Below are positions 1-7,217 of a stretch of 64,000 bases of DNA, piece by piece. This stretch comes from an uncultured Phycisphaerales bacterium (GTDB taxonomy: Bacteria > Planctomycetota > Phycisphaerae > Phycisphaerales > UBA1924): positions 1-64,000 of the forward strand of contig CAIYWI010000060.1 in assembly GCA_903929885.1 (NCBI GenBank), in the 5' to 3' direction. The position numbers and the translations under genes are program-made. The notes beneath the pieces were generated by a model, which worked only from the letters and a program-made list of their open reading frames with translations, was not told the DNA's origin and made no database searches. The number at the start of each line of letters is the position of its first letter. The first letter of the stretch is position 1.

Positions 1-126
1 CGGAGCGTCGAGGAGATCGTGGACTTCGTGGTGGGCAAGGTGATGGACCTGCTGCACGTGCCCCACTCGCTCAAGACGCGCTGGGAGGCGACGCTGGCAC
101 GGCCGGCGACGACGATGCCGTCGTGA
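1..126 (+). CDS. ubiX: C-terminus of UbiX-like flavin prenyltransferase (partial)
   Basis: The window opens inside a reading frame that runs to a TGA at 124-126 and encodes 41 residues. The segment RSVEEIVDFVVGKVMDLLHV followed by a KTRW close to the end matches the C-terminal helix of UbiX/Pad1 proteins, where a (D)xxVxRxLDLxxI pattern followed by RW is usual. UbiX makes prenylated FMN for UbiD-type decarboxylases. The flavin-binding N-terminal part lies outside the window, so the call rests on a short tail only. Confidence 0.55.
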   Translation, partial: RSVEEIVDFVVGKVMDLLHVPHSLKTRWEATLARPATTMPS

Positions 127-152
127 GGGCGGGGCGGAACGAACACTCCTCG

Positions 153-222
153 ACTTGGCATGAGGGACTTGGCATGAGGGGCTTGGCATGAGGGGCTTGG
201 CATGAGCGGCTTGGCATGAACG
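153..222 (+). repeat. Five tandem 14-bp repeats
   Basis: Five contiguous copies of a 14-bp unit: ACTTGGCATGAGGG (153-166 and 167-180), GCTTGGCATGAGGG (181-194), GCTTGGCATGAGCG (195-208) and GCTTGGCATGAACG (209-222). The core TTGGCATGA is invariant and the changes accumulate towards the right end. The period is not a multiple of three and no coding frame is supported. No dyad symmetry inside the unit. Confidence 0.95.
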
Positions 223-433
223 GTTCGCCACTCCGCATCAAGGCCACGCCCCCCGCGCGTCACGGTTGAGGCGATCGAGACGCAGCCGTGGTGGTCCTTG
301 GGGCGAGGCAACGGCCTTCCGCGGAGCACCTCCGGGGTCCTCCTCCGTCGCCCGCCCGAACACGACCCTGTTCAACAGAACTGCCTTTTGCCAGGGGGGC
401 TCGCTTCACTTTCGGATTCCTGATGAACTTCTA

Positions 434-462
434 TTGACGGGACTCGTATCATATACGATACT
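434..462 (+). promoter_or_regulatory. Sigma70-type promoter of the HTH/Fic pair
   Basis: TTGACG at 434-439 and GATACT at 457-462 are separated by 17 bases, a good match to a housekeeping promoter. The expected start site lies at about 468-470, directly before the ATG at 471, so the transcript would have practically no leader. Confidence 0.6.
446..461. promoter_or_regulatory. Inverted repeat overlapping the -10 box (likely operator)
   Basis: GTATC (446-450) and GATAC (457-461) form a dyad with a 6-base centre, ATATAC, whose inner four bases are also nearly symmetric. It covers the region just upstream of and into the -10 hexamer. A repressor bound here would block transcription; the HTH protein encoded 10 bases downstream is the obvious candidate (autorepression is usual for antitoxin-type regulators). 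Confidence 0.5.
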
Positions 463-470
463 ATTGTGTC

Positions 471-857
471 ATGGCTATGTCCCTCCCCATACCGGTCGAT
501 CGCCTGAAGCATCGCCGGGAGGCACTCGGGATGAGCCATGCCACCGTTGCAGCTCGCAGCGGGGTATCGGAGCCCACCGTGAAGCGGATCCTCGGTGGCC
601 AGTTGGCCGAGGCGTCTTTCGCAAACGTGGTCGCCATCGCCGAGGCGTTGGGCATGACGGTCGGTTTGGGGGAGACCGATGCCGAAGAACTCCGCCGCCA
701 ACAGGCACGTCGCAAGGCGGAGCAGATCGCGCGGTTGGTGCAAGGCACGAGCGCGCTGGAAAGCCAGGCGGTCGATCAGGCGGCCTATGAGCGACTGGTC
801 GAGCGATCGTTTCACGAACTGATGGCCGGCTCGCGTCGGCGACTGTGGGCCGAGTGA
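471..857 (+). CDS. HTH regulator, mobile mystery protein A-like (antitoxin candidate)
   Basis: 128 residues. An Xre-type helix-turn-helix occupies about residues 14-45 (ALGMSHATVAARSGVSEPTV with KRIL after it). The C-terminal half contains QARRKAEQIARL followed by ALESQ, a signature resembling the tail of 'mobile mystery protein A', which is nearly always paired with a Fic protein as here. The ATG at 471 fits a start site at about 469; an in-frame ATG at 477 is an alternative. The stop overlaps the Fic start (TGATG), so the two are translationally coupled. Predicted role: DNA-binding autorepressor and antitoxin of the Fic enzyme; that role is inferred from the pairing. Confidence 0.7.
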   Translation: MAMSLPIPVDRLKHRREALGMSHATVAARSGVSEPTVKRILGGQLAEASFANVVAIAEALGMTVGLGETDAEELRRQQARRKAEQIARLVQGTSALESQAVDQAAYERLVERSFHELMAGSRRRLWAE

Positions 858-1462
858 TGCCCTTCGATCCGGCCATTCCCGGGCAGACGCCGCTCGACGA
901 CCTGTCGGGCCTGCGAATCAAGGGGATTCGCACCAACGCCGAACTGAACGCCGCGGAGGCGGAGAACATCCGCAAGGCGACGATGAAGTACCTGGCGTCC
1001 CGCCCCTTGGCACGATCGGCGCGGTTCGACGTGCGTTGGCTTCGTCGCCTCCACCGCGAGATGTTCGGCGAGGTCTGGGCATGGGCGGGCGAGTTCCGCA
1101 GGAGCGAGACGAACATCGGCTGCAAGCCTCACGAGATCGAATCGCGGCTCCACGATCTGCTCGAGGACCTCAAGGCGTGGCGAGCGTCGGGGATGCCCTT
1201 GTTGGAGCAGGGTGTGCGGCTTCACCATGTCGCCGTACAGGTTCATCCATTCCCCAACGGCAACGGGCGTTGGTCGCGGATGGCGGGCAACATCTGGCTG
1301 AAACTTCACGGCCTCACGCCGACGGAGTGGCCGGAGACGACCATCGGCGCCGCGAGCACGATCCGGGGCGAGTACCTGGACGCGATCAGGGCGGCGGACA
1401 GAGGGAACTACGCGACGTTGCTGACGCTTCACGCGAGGTTCACCATGGGCGGCGGAGCCTGA
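857..1462 (+). CDS. Fic-domain protein, mobile mystery protein B-like
   Basis: 201 residues from the ATG at 857, which overlaps the upstream stop; a GTG at 845 would add four residues. The Fic active-site loop is present as HPFPNGNGR (residues 130-138), preceded by the helix with RRLHREMF and WAWAGEFRRSETNIG typical of Fic/Doc folds. Fic enzymes transfer AMP or other nucleotide parts to protein hydroxyls. The fifth position of the motif, usually Asp or Glu that helps place Mg2+, is Asn134; Asn there is typical of the mobile mystery B subgroup. No inhibitory helix motif is visible in the protein itself, so control would have to come from the partner. Toxin role is inferred. Confidence 0.8.
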   Translation: MPFDPAIPGQTPLDDLSGLRIKGIRTNAELNAAEAENIRKATMKYLASRPLARSARFDVRWLRRLHREMFGEVWAWAGEFRRSETNIGCKPHEIESRLHDLLEDLKAWRASGMPLLEQGVRLHHVAVQVHPFPNGNGRWSRMAGNIWLKLHGLTPTEWPETTIGAASTIRGEYLDAIRAADRGNYATLLTLHARFTMGGGA

Positions 1463-1555
1463 ACTCGCGGCAAGAAGGAGCCGGAGCGATGCGGGTCGGG
1501 AACGGCGGCCCGCCGCAGCCTTGAGGTTCGGTGGATGTTCGCACGCACGACAACC

Positions 1556-1561
1556 TACACT
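1556..1561 (+). promoter_or_regulatory. Possible -10 element (TACACT)
   Basis: TACACT followed by GG, 52 bases before the phosphomannomutase ATG. It fits the TAnnCT pattern seen upstream of other genes here, but no convincing -35 box is seen. Confidence 0.3.
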
Positions 1562-1613
1562 GGGCGTCTTTTGGACGGTTTCCAAACTGCCCTTCGGGCG
1601 CACGGGACACAGC

Positions 1614-3041
1614 ATGCTCGGACGAATCTTCAAGGCGTACGACATCCGCGGCACCTATCCGGACCTGCTCAACGACTCGATGGCGTGGCAGATCGGGTAT
1701 GGCGCGAGCAAGTACCTGCTGGCCGACGCGGCGGCGGCGGGCGACACGACGCCGATGATGCACAACATCGTCGTCGGGCGCGACATGCGTCAGAGCAGTC
1801 CGTCGCTCACGAAGCAGTTGATCCAGGGCATCAACGACCAGGGCGGCGAGGTGATCGACCTGGGGATGTGCGACACGTCGATGATCTACTTCGCGGTGAA
1901 CCACCTCGACTGCGCGGGCGGCGTGATGGTGACCGCCAGCCACAATCCGCCCAACTACAACGGCTTCAAGATCTCGAAGCGCAACGCCAAGCCGGTGGGC
2001 GAGGCGACGGGCCTGGCCGAGATCCGCAAGCACGCGGCGATGGTCGACAAGGCCACGCTGGTGAAGCAGAACGGCCGCACCGAGCAGCGGGACCTGTGGG
2101 CCGCGTATTCCAAGCACGTGCGTTCGTTCCTCGACTGGCCGAGCGGCTCGAAGCTCAAGGTGGTGATCGACGCCAGCAACGGCATGGCGGGCACCATGAT
2201 TCCCAAGCTCTTCGGCAAGGGCTCGGCCCAGGGGCCGGTGCCGGGCCTGACGATCGTCGAGGTCAACTTCGACAACACCAAGGGCGTCTTCGCCCACGAG
2301 CCCAATCCGCTGGTGGCGGCGAACCTTCGCCAGGTGCAGGAGGCCGTGCTTGCCGAGAAGGCCGACCTTGGCGTGTGCTACGACGGCGACGCCGATCGGT
2401 GCGTGATCATCGACGAGAAGGGACGCGCCGTGGGGTGCGACCACCTCACCGCGCTCTTCGCCCGGCACTTCCTCGCGATCCATCCCGGGGCGGCGGTGGT
2501 GTACGACCTGCGGTCGACCAAGGCCGTGGCCGAGGAGATCACGAAGGCGGGCGGCAAGCCCGTCCGTGGTCGCGTGGGACACGTCTTCCTGAAGCAGGCG
2601 ATGGCCGAGCACGGCGGCATCGTGGGAGGCGAGCTCTCGGGCCACTTCTATTTCCGCGACAACTACAACGCCGATTCGGGCGTGATCAGCATGTGCGTGG
2701 TGCTGTCGATCATGGCCAAGTCGGGAAAGTCGATGAGCCAACTGATCGCCCCGCTGGCCCGCTATCCGCAGAGCGGCGAGATCAACTTCTCGATCGAGGA
2801 CAAGGACGGCGCGTTGGCGTGGGTCCGCAAGGAATACGGCTCCCCGGCCCGCGGCGCCGCCATCGACGAACTCGACGGCGTGACGGTCGACTGCTTCGCC
2901 AAGCACGGCTGGTGGTGCAACATCCGCAAGAGCAACACCGAGCCGCTGCTTCGCCTGAACATGGAGGCCCGCGACGAGGCGACGCTCCAGCGAATGCTGG
3001 CGGAAATCTCGCCGCGTCTGGGCAAGAAGGTCGATCATTGA
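1614..3041 (+). CDS. manB: Phosphomannomutase/phosphoglucomutase
   Basis: 475 residues; interconverts hexose 1- and 6-phosphates (mannose and probably glucose), feeding GDP-mannose, glycogen and envelope sugar synthesis in the cytoplasm. All four loops of the alpha-D-phosphohexomutase family are visible: the phosphoserine loop TASHNPP (residues 107-113, Ser109), the metal loop DGDADR (257-262), the sugar-recognition loop GGELSGH (338-344) and the phosphate-binding loop RKSNTEP (438-444). Start at the ATG giving MLGRIFKAYDIRG, which is where the family begins; the frame is open further upstream but that part has no similarity. Length is normal. Confidence 0.9.
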   Translation: MLGRIFKAYDIRGTYPDLLNDSMAWQIGYGASKYLLADAAAAGDTTPMMHNIVVGRDMRQSSPSLTKQLIQGINDQGGEVIDLGMCDTSMIYFAVNHLDCAGGVMVTASHNPPNYNGFKISKRNAKPVGEATGLAEIRKHAAMVDKATLVKQNGRTEQRDLWAAYSKHVRSFLDWPSGSKLKVVIDASNGMAGTMIPKLFGKGSAQGPVPGLTIVEVNFDNTKGVFAHEPNPLVAANLRQVQEAVLAEKADLGVCYDGDADRCVIIDEKGRAVGCDHLTALFARHFLAIHPGAAVVYDLRSTKAVAEEITKAGGKPVRGRVGHVFLKQAMAEHGGIVGGELSGHFYFRDNYNADSGVISMCVVLSIMAKSGKSMSQLIAPLARYPQSGEINFSIEDKDGALAWVRKEYGSPARGAAIDELDGVTVDCFAKHGWWCNIRKSNTEPLLRLNMEARDEATLQRMLAEISPRLGKKVDH

Positions 3042-3071
3042 TCGAGGGGCGATCGCCCGCCCCTTTCACGC

Positions 3072-4628
3072 ATGACGGTCTCAGACCTGCTCCAGCACTG
3101 GAACCTCTCCGAGAACCCCTTCCGGGGCGAGGAGGCGCGTTCGGACGCGGTTTTTGCGCGGATGGGCGGCTCGACGGCCGCCCCGGCCGAGAGTTCGCTG
3201 TTTCACAGCGACTTCGAGAAGATCCTGGGCGACCTTCGTCGACCGGGCTCCTCGGTGGTCTTCGGCGAGAAGGGCTCGGGCAAGACGGCGATTCGTCTGC
3301 AACTCTCGCGGCGAATCGCCGAGTTCAACGCCGAGAATCCCGGGGCGAAACTGCTGCTGGTTCCCTACGACGACCTCAACAGCTCGCTCGACGCGTTGCA
3401 TGAGCGGCTGGGGGGCAAGAATCCGCTGGAATCGCTCCAGAAAATGCGGCTTGTCGACCACATCGACGCCATCCTTCATCAGGTGACGCCGCGACTGGTG
3501 GATGCCGTGCTCGATCCGCCGCCCGCGACGAGTCGCCCGACCTCGCCGGACGCCATCGATCTGGGGCCCGACGAACGCAAGCCTGCGAGGCGGCTCGACG
3601 TTCCGTCGAAGAACGACCTGCTGCTGCTGCAGGCGGTGTACGACCGACCGGAGGCGGCACACCTGCGAACGCGTCTGCTTCGTCGACGCCTGCGTCTTGG
3701 CATCTCGTTGGGAGCCGTGGCCGGGGCCATCGCGCTGGCGATCGGCCCACTCGCGGTGCTCGGAGCCTTCCTGTGGCTCAAGCTCTGGCCGCCGGCGGGA
3801 CTGGATCCGAGACACGGCGCGTGGGCCTTGGCGGCCTTGGCGGGCGTCTACGGTCTTCTGGCGTTGAAACTGGCGGTGTGGGATCGGCTGATGCTCTCTC
3901 GGCTGGCCCGTCGCGTGCGGCGTCAACTGCGGGTGATTCCTCGCGGGCACGTGTCCTATGCGAGATCGCTGGCGATGGTGCCCGCGGCGGTCCGTGACGC
4001 GGCGGGGTTGCCCCTGACCGATTCCGATGAGCCGCGGTACGGCATGGCGGAGCGGCTTCGTCGCGTGCTTCGGACGTTCGGCTATGCCGGGCTGATGGTG
4101 ATCATGGACCGGGTCGACGAGCCGACGCTGGTGCGAGGCGATCCCGACCGGATGAAGGCCGTGGTGTGGCCGCTGCTGAACAACAAGTTCCTCCAGAAGG
4201 AGGGCCTGGGATTCAAGATGCTCCTGCCGATGGAACTCCGCCATGCGGTGTTTCGCGAGAGCAGCACCTTCTTCCAGGAGGCCAGACTCGACAAGCAATC
4301 GCTGATCGAGCACCTGAGCTGGACGGGCGCGACGCTCTACGACCTGTGCGAGAGCCGCCTGGCCGCGTGCACCCGCGCGGGATCGACGCCGCCGAAGCTG
4401 ATCGACCTGTTCGCCGAGGACGTGAGTCGGCAGGACCTCGTGGACGCGCTCGACCGGGTTCATCAGCCGCGGGATGCGTTCAAGTTCCTGTACCGGTGCA
4501 TGACCGAGCACTGCGCGTGCGTCACGCGAGGCCAGTCGGAATGGAAGATTCCGCGGCTGATCCTCACGCAGGTGGTCAAGCAGGAGAGCGAGCGAGTGCA
4601 GCAGATGTTCCGCGGCATCCGGCCGTGA
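3072..4628 (+). CDS. Membrane-anchored P-loop ATPase of unknown function
   Basis: 518 residues. The N-terminus (HWNLSENPF) resembles the start of ExeA-type AAA ATPases. Walker A is GEKGSGKT (residues 65-72). Two membrane segments follow at about 209-238 and 250-269, and a Walker B-like strand LMVIMDRVDE (341-350) comes only after them, followed by KMLLPMEL (after residue 370) that suits a sensor strand. So the nucleotide-binding fold appears to be interrupted by a transmembrane hairpin, as in KAP-type NTPases. Starts 30 bases after the mutase gene and is probably cotranscribed with it. I do not recognise a specific family member; ATP-driven membrane process is an inference. Confidence 0.6.
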   Translation: MTVSDLLQHWNLSENPFRGEEARSDAVFARMGGSTAAPAESSLFHSDFEKILGDLRRPGSSVVFGEKGSGKTAIRLQLSRRIAEFNAENPGAKLLLVPYDDLNSSLDALHERLGGKNPLESLQKMRLVDHIDAILHQVTPRLVDAVLDPPPATSRPTSPDAIDLGPDERKPARRLDVPSKNDLLLLQAVYDRPEAAHLRTRLLRRRLRLGISLGAVAGAIALAIGPLAVLGAFLWLKLWPPAGLDPRHGAWALAALAGVYGLLALKLAVWDRLMLSRLARRVRRQLRVIPRGHVSYARSLAMVPAAVRDAAGLPLTDSDEPRYGMAERLRRVLRTFGYAGLMVIMDRVDEPTLVRGDPDRMKAVVWPLLNNKFLQKEGLGFKMLLPMELRHAVFRESSTFFQEARLDKQSLIEHLSWTGATLYDLCESRLAACTRAGSTPPKLIDLFAEDVSRQDLVDALDRVHQPRDAFKFLYRCMTEHCACVTRGQSEWKIPRLILTQVVKQESERVQQMFRGIRP

Positions 4629-4647
4629 GGCGCGTGGGCCGCCGAAC

Positions 4648-5880
4648 TCAGCCCCCCACCACTTCGATCGAACGCGAGCAGAGCGTCGCCACCACGTGCT
4701 GATCGGCCTTGAGTTCGGCGGCGACCCGCATGGCTTCGGCGACGGCGTGGGCCGCCTCAAGCGAGCAGAGGATCCCCTCGGCCTTGGCGAGCGTGCCTGC
4801 GGCCCTGACGGCCTCCTCGTCACCCACGGCGGCGGCCGAGACTCGCTTGGCCTCGCGCCAGTGGGCCAACTCGGGACCGACTCCGGGATGCGACAGTCCG
4901 GCCGCGATGCTGCCGGTGGTGGCGGGATTGCCCGTCTCGTCGAGGAGCACCACGGTCGAAGCCCCGTGAATGGCGCCGCTGCCGCCGTGGGACAAGACGG
5001 CCGCATGCTGTCCGGCGACATGTCCCTGCCCGCCGGCCTCGACCGCGATCAGGCGAACGGAGCCGTCATCGACGAAGTCGTAGAAGGTTCCGACGACCGC
5101 TCCGTGCTCGCCGCCTGCGGCCACGACGGCGTCGGGCAGTCGCCCGAGTTGACGCAGGCACTGCGACTTGGTTTCGCGTCCGATGATGCTCAGCAGGTCT
5201 CGCGAGATCATCGGGTGCGGATGGGGGCCGAAGGTCGCGGGGAGCACGACATGGGCCTGTTCGCCCGCGGCCTCCCAGGCCTGGAGCGATGACTGGATGG
5301 CCAGTCGCAAGCCGCCGGCATCGCCGTCGACTTCGACCACCCTGGCGCCCAACGCACGCATGTGCGAAGTCGCGACCGGCCGACGAGCGGCATCGCCGGC
5401 GGCGATGTGAACGTCGCAGGCCAGCCCGGCACGGACGGCCATGGCCGCGACGGCGACACCGAGATGACCGCTGGCCGTGGAGGTCACGATGCGCCGTCGC
5501 CCGGTGCGTGCCGCAAGCTGGACATGACCGGCTGCCAGCGTGGCGCAGCAGGAGCCCGCGTGGGCGAGATCTTCTCGCTTGAGGTGAAGCGACGCGCCGG
5601 CACCGTGGGGAAGCTTTCGGCGGAGGTGCTGCGTGAGGCCCTTGGCAAAGTGCAGGGGGGTGGCCCGGCCGACGAGCGTTCGCAGTTGATCGCGGAGTTC
5701 ATCCCAGAACTTCGCATCGCCCGACACCTTGGCGTACGCCTCGTCGAGGGCCTTGAGTTGGCCGAGGACCGAATCAGGGACGCCGGCTCCTCCGAAGGGG
5801 CCGAAGAGACCGTCGGGCGTGGGGACATCGGAGAGCCGAGGCGGCGCGGGCTTGGCCGGGATGGGAGGGGGCGGGGGCAT
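4648..5880 (-). CDS. TrpB-like protein lacking the catalytic lysine (pseudoenzyme)
   Basis: 410 residues from the ATG at 5880. It aligns along its whole length with tryptophan synthase beta chain: LFGPFGGAGVP near 25-35, GRATPLHFA at 71-79, LKREDL at 100-105, GPHPHPM at 218-224, GRLPDAVVA at 246-254, SIAAGLSHPGVGPELAHW at 324-341 and EGILCSLEAAHA near the end. Yet the catalytic positions are changed: the PLP lysine (GAHKTN in TrpB) is Cys112 in GSCCAT; the AETGAGQ glutamate is Ser134 in TSTASGH; the phosphate loop GGGSN is GEHGA; the SGRGDKD tail is CSRSIEV. The family Asp in GLDxPxVGP is Ser330. It should not bind PLP in the usual way. Divergent from serC, 70 bases between start codons. Role unknown. 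Confidence 0.75.
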   Translation of the reverse strand: MPPPPPIPAKPAPPRLSDVPTPDGLFGPFGGAGVPDSVLGQLKALDEAYAKVSGDAKFWDELRDQLRTLVGRATPLHFAKGLTQHLRRKLPHGAGASLHLKREDLAHAGSCCATLAAGHVQLAARTGRRRIVTSTASGHLGVAVAAMAVRAGLACDVHIAAGDAARRPVATSHMRALGARVVEVDGDAGGLRLAIQSSLQAWEAAGEQAHVVLPATFGPHPHPMISRDLLSIIGRETKSQCLRQLGRLPDAVVAAGGEHGAVVGTFYDFVDDGSVRLIAVEAGGQGHVAGQHAAVLSHGGSGAIHGASTVVLLDETGNPATTGSIAAGLSHPGVGPELAHWREAKRVSAAAVGDEEAVRAAGTLAKAEGILCSLEAAHAVAEAMRVAAELKADQHVVATLCSRSIEVVGG

Positions 5881-5935
5881 CGGGGCATGGTAGTGGCCCC
5901 GCAGAGGCGGCCGGGGACGAAGTGGGCGTGATCCA

Positions 5936-5941
5936 CTACAC
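5936..5941 (+). promoter_or_regulatory. -10 element of serC (TACACT)
   Basis: TACACTTG ends 9 bases before the serC ATG, with no Shine-Dalgarno sequence between. It belongs to the TAnnCT set described in the findings; a short or absent leader is implied. Confidence 0.45.
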
Positions 5942-5950
5942 TTGCCAGAC

Positions 5951-7108
5951 ATGACCACCGCCTCCTCGATGCCTGCCGCGGCCCAGGGACTTGTCAACTC
6001 GCATGCCCGTCGCGTGTTCAACTACTCGGCGGGGCCTGGCGTCCTGCCCGAGGAGGTGCTCAAGCAGGCCCAGCACGACATCTGGAATCTGGGCGGGACG
6101 GGCATGGGGATCATGGAGCACAGCCATCGCACGCCGCCGTACGACCGGGTGCTGGCGGAGGCAATCGAGGACTGCCGCACGATCGGCGGCATCCCGAAGG
6201 ACTATCACGTGCTGTTCATGACCGGCGGGGCGACCTCGCAGAACTTTCTGGTTCCGGCGAACCTCCTGGGGCAGGACGAAACGGCGGACTACCTGACGAC
6301 GGGCTATTGGGCGGAGCGATCCTTCGAGGATGCCCGCATGTACGGGCGGGTTCGCGAGGCGTGGGACGGGCGTCCGACGAGGCACACGTTCGTGCCGTCG
6401 GACGCGGAGATCGCGTGGTCGGAGCGTCCGACGTACGTGCACATGTGCAGCAACAACACGATCTACGGGACGCAGTGGCGGCACGCGGACGGGTCGATTC
6501 GCCTGCCGCGGATTCCCGAGGGGTCGTTCCTGGCGTGCGACATGTGCAGCGACATCTACAGCCGCCCGTTCGACATCCGCAAGTTCGGGGTGGTGTACGC
6601 GGGCGCGCAGAAGAACGTGGGGATCGCGGGCGTGTCGCTGGTGATCATCAGGGACGACCTCCTGAGTCGCTCGCCGCGGGAGTTGCCGCTGATGCTGCAG
6701 TACCGGGTGATGGCGAAGGAGGAGAGTCGCCACAACACGCCGCCGGTGTTCCCGATCTACATGAGCGGACTGGTCTTCAAGTGGATCATCAAGCAGGGCG
6801 GGTTGGCGGCGTTGCACGCGCGCAACGTGGAGAAGGCCGGGCTGATCTACGACGTGCTGGACCGCTCGACGTTCTATCGCGGGCACGCGAGAGCGGACAG
6901 CCGGAGTCTGATGAACGTGACGTTCCGGACTCCGACGGCGGAGCTCGACACCCTGTTCGTGGCGGAGGCCTTGCGTCAGGGGATGGACAACCTCAAGGGG
7001 CACCGTGCCACCGGCGGCATGCGGGCGAGCGTCTACAACGCCATGCCCCGGGAGGGGTGCAAGGCGTTGGCCGACTTCATGCGCGAGTTCGAGCGGACGC
7101 ACGGATGA
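5951..7108 (+). CDS. serC: Phosphoserine aminotransferase
   Basis: 385 residues; PLP enzyme converting 3-phosphohydroxypyruvate and glutamate to phosphoserine in serine synthesis (also used in the PLP pathway in some bacteria). Recognised by FNYSAGPGVLPEEVL at the N-terminus, the phosphate/cofactor region MTGGATSQ and the lysine motif GAQKNVGIAG with PLP Lys211. C-terminal RATGGMRASVYNAMP binds substrate in this family. Length is about 20 residues more than E. coli SerC because of an N-terminal tail. ATG at 5951 chosen; a TTG at 5942 is in frame but sits on the -10 box. Confidence 0.93.
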   Translation: MTTASSMPAAAQGLVNSHARRVFNYSAGPGVLPEEVLKQAQHDIWNLGGTGMGIMEHSHRTPPYDRVLAEAIEDCRTIGGIPKDYHVLFMTGGATSQNFLVPANLLGQDETADYLTTGYWAERSFEDARMYGRVREAWDGRPTRHTFVPSDAEIAWSERPTYVHMCSNNTIYGTQWRHADGSIRLPRIPEGSFLACDMCSDIYSRPFDIRKFGVVYAGAQKNVGIAGVSLVIIRDDLLSRSPRELPLMLQYRVMAKEESRHNTPPVFPIYMSGLVFKWIIKQGGLAALHARNVEKAGLIYDVLDRSTFYRGHARADSRSLMNVTFRTPTAELDTLFVAEALRQGMDNLKGHRATGGMRASVYNAMPREGCKALADFMREFERTHG

Positions 7109-7202
7109 GCGGCGTTGAACGGACCGGGCGATCGTCCCCCGCGAGAGGGGAGGGCGACTCCGGCCGCGGGCTCCGCGAGCGGGGTTGAACGCGGGGCCCG
7201 GC

Positions 7203-7208
7203 CGATAC
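7203..7208 (+). promoter_or_regulatory. -10 element (GATACT)
   Basis: GATACTTG ends 9 bases before the ATG of the large secreted protein; same hexamer as at 457-462 and part of the TAnnCT-like set. Confidence 0.4.
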
Positions 7209-7217
7209 TTGGGGGCG

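Larger units (their letters stand above)
127..470. other. 344-bp intergenic region with repeats and promoter
   Basis: No gene is supported here. The region holds five head-to-tail 14-bp repeats (153-222), then unremarkable GC-rich sequence, then a stretch from about 365 to 470 that is clearly richer in A and T than its surroundings and contains the promoter and operator of the following HTH gene. The shift in composition just before a 'mobile mystery' gene pair is consistent with an acquired segment. Confidence 0.7.

Noticed and set aside
153..222. CRISPR array
   Set aside because: The repeats touch each other with no spacers and are only 14 bp.
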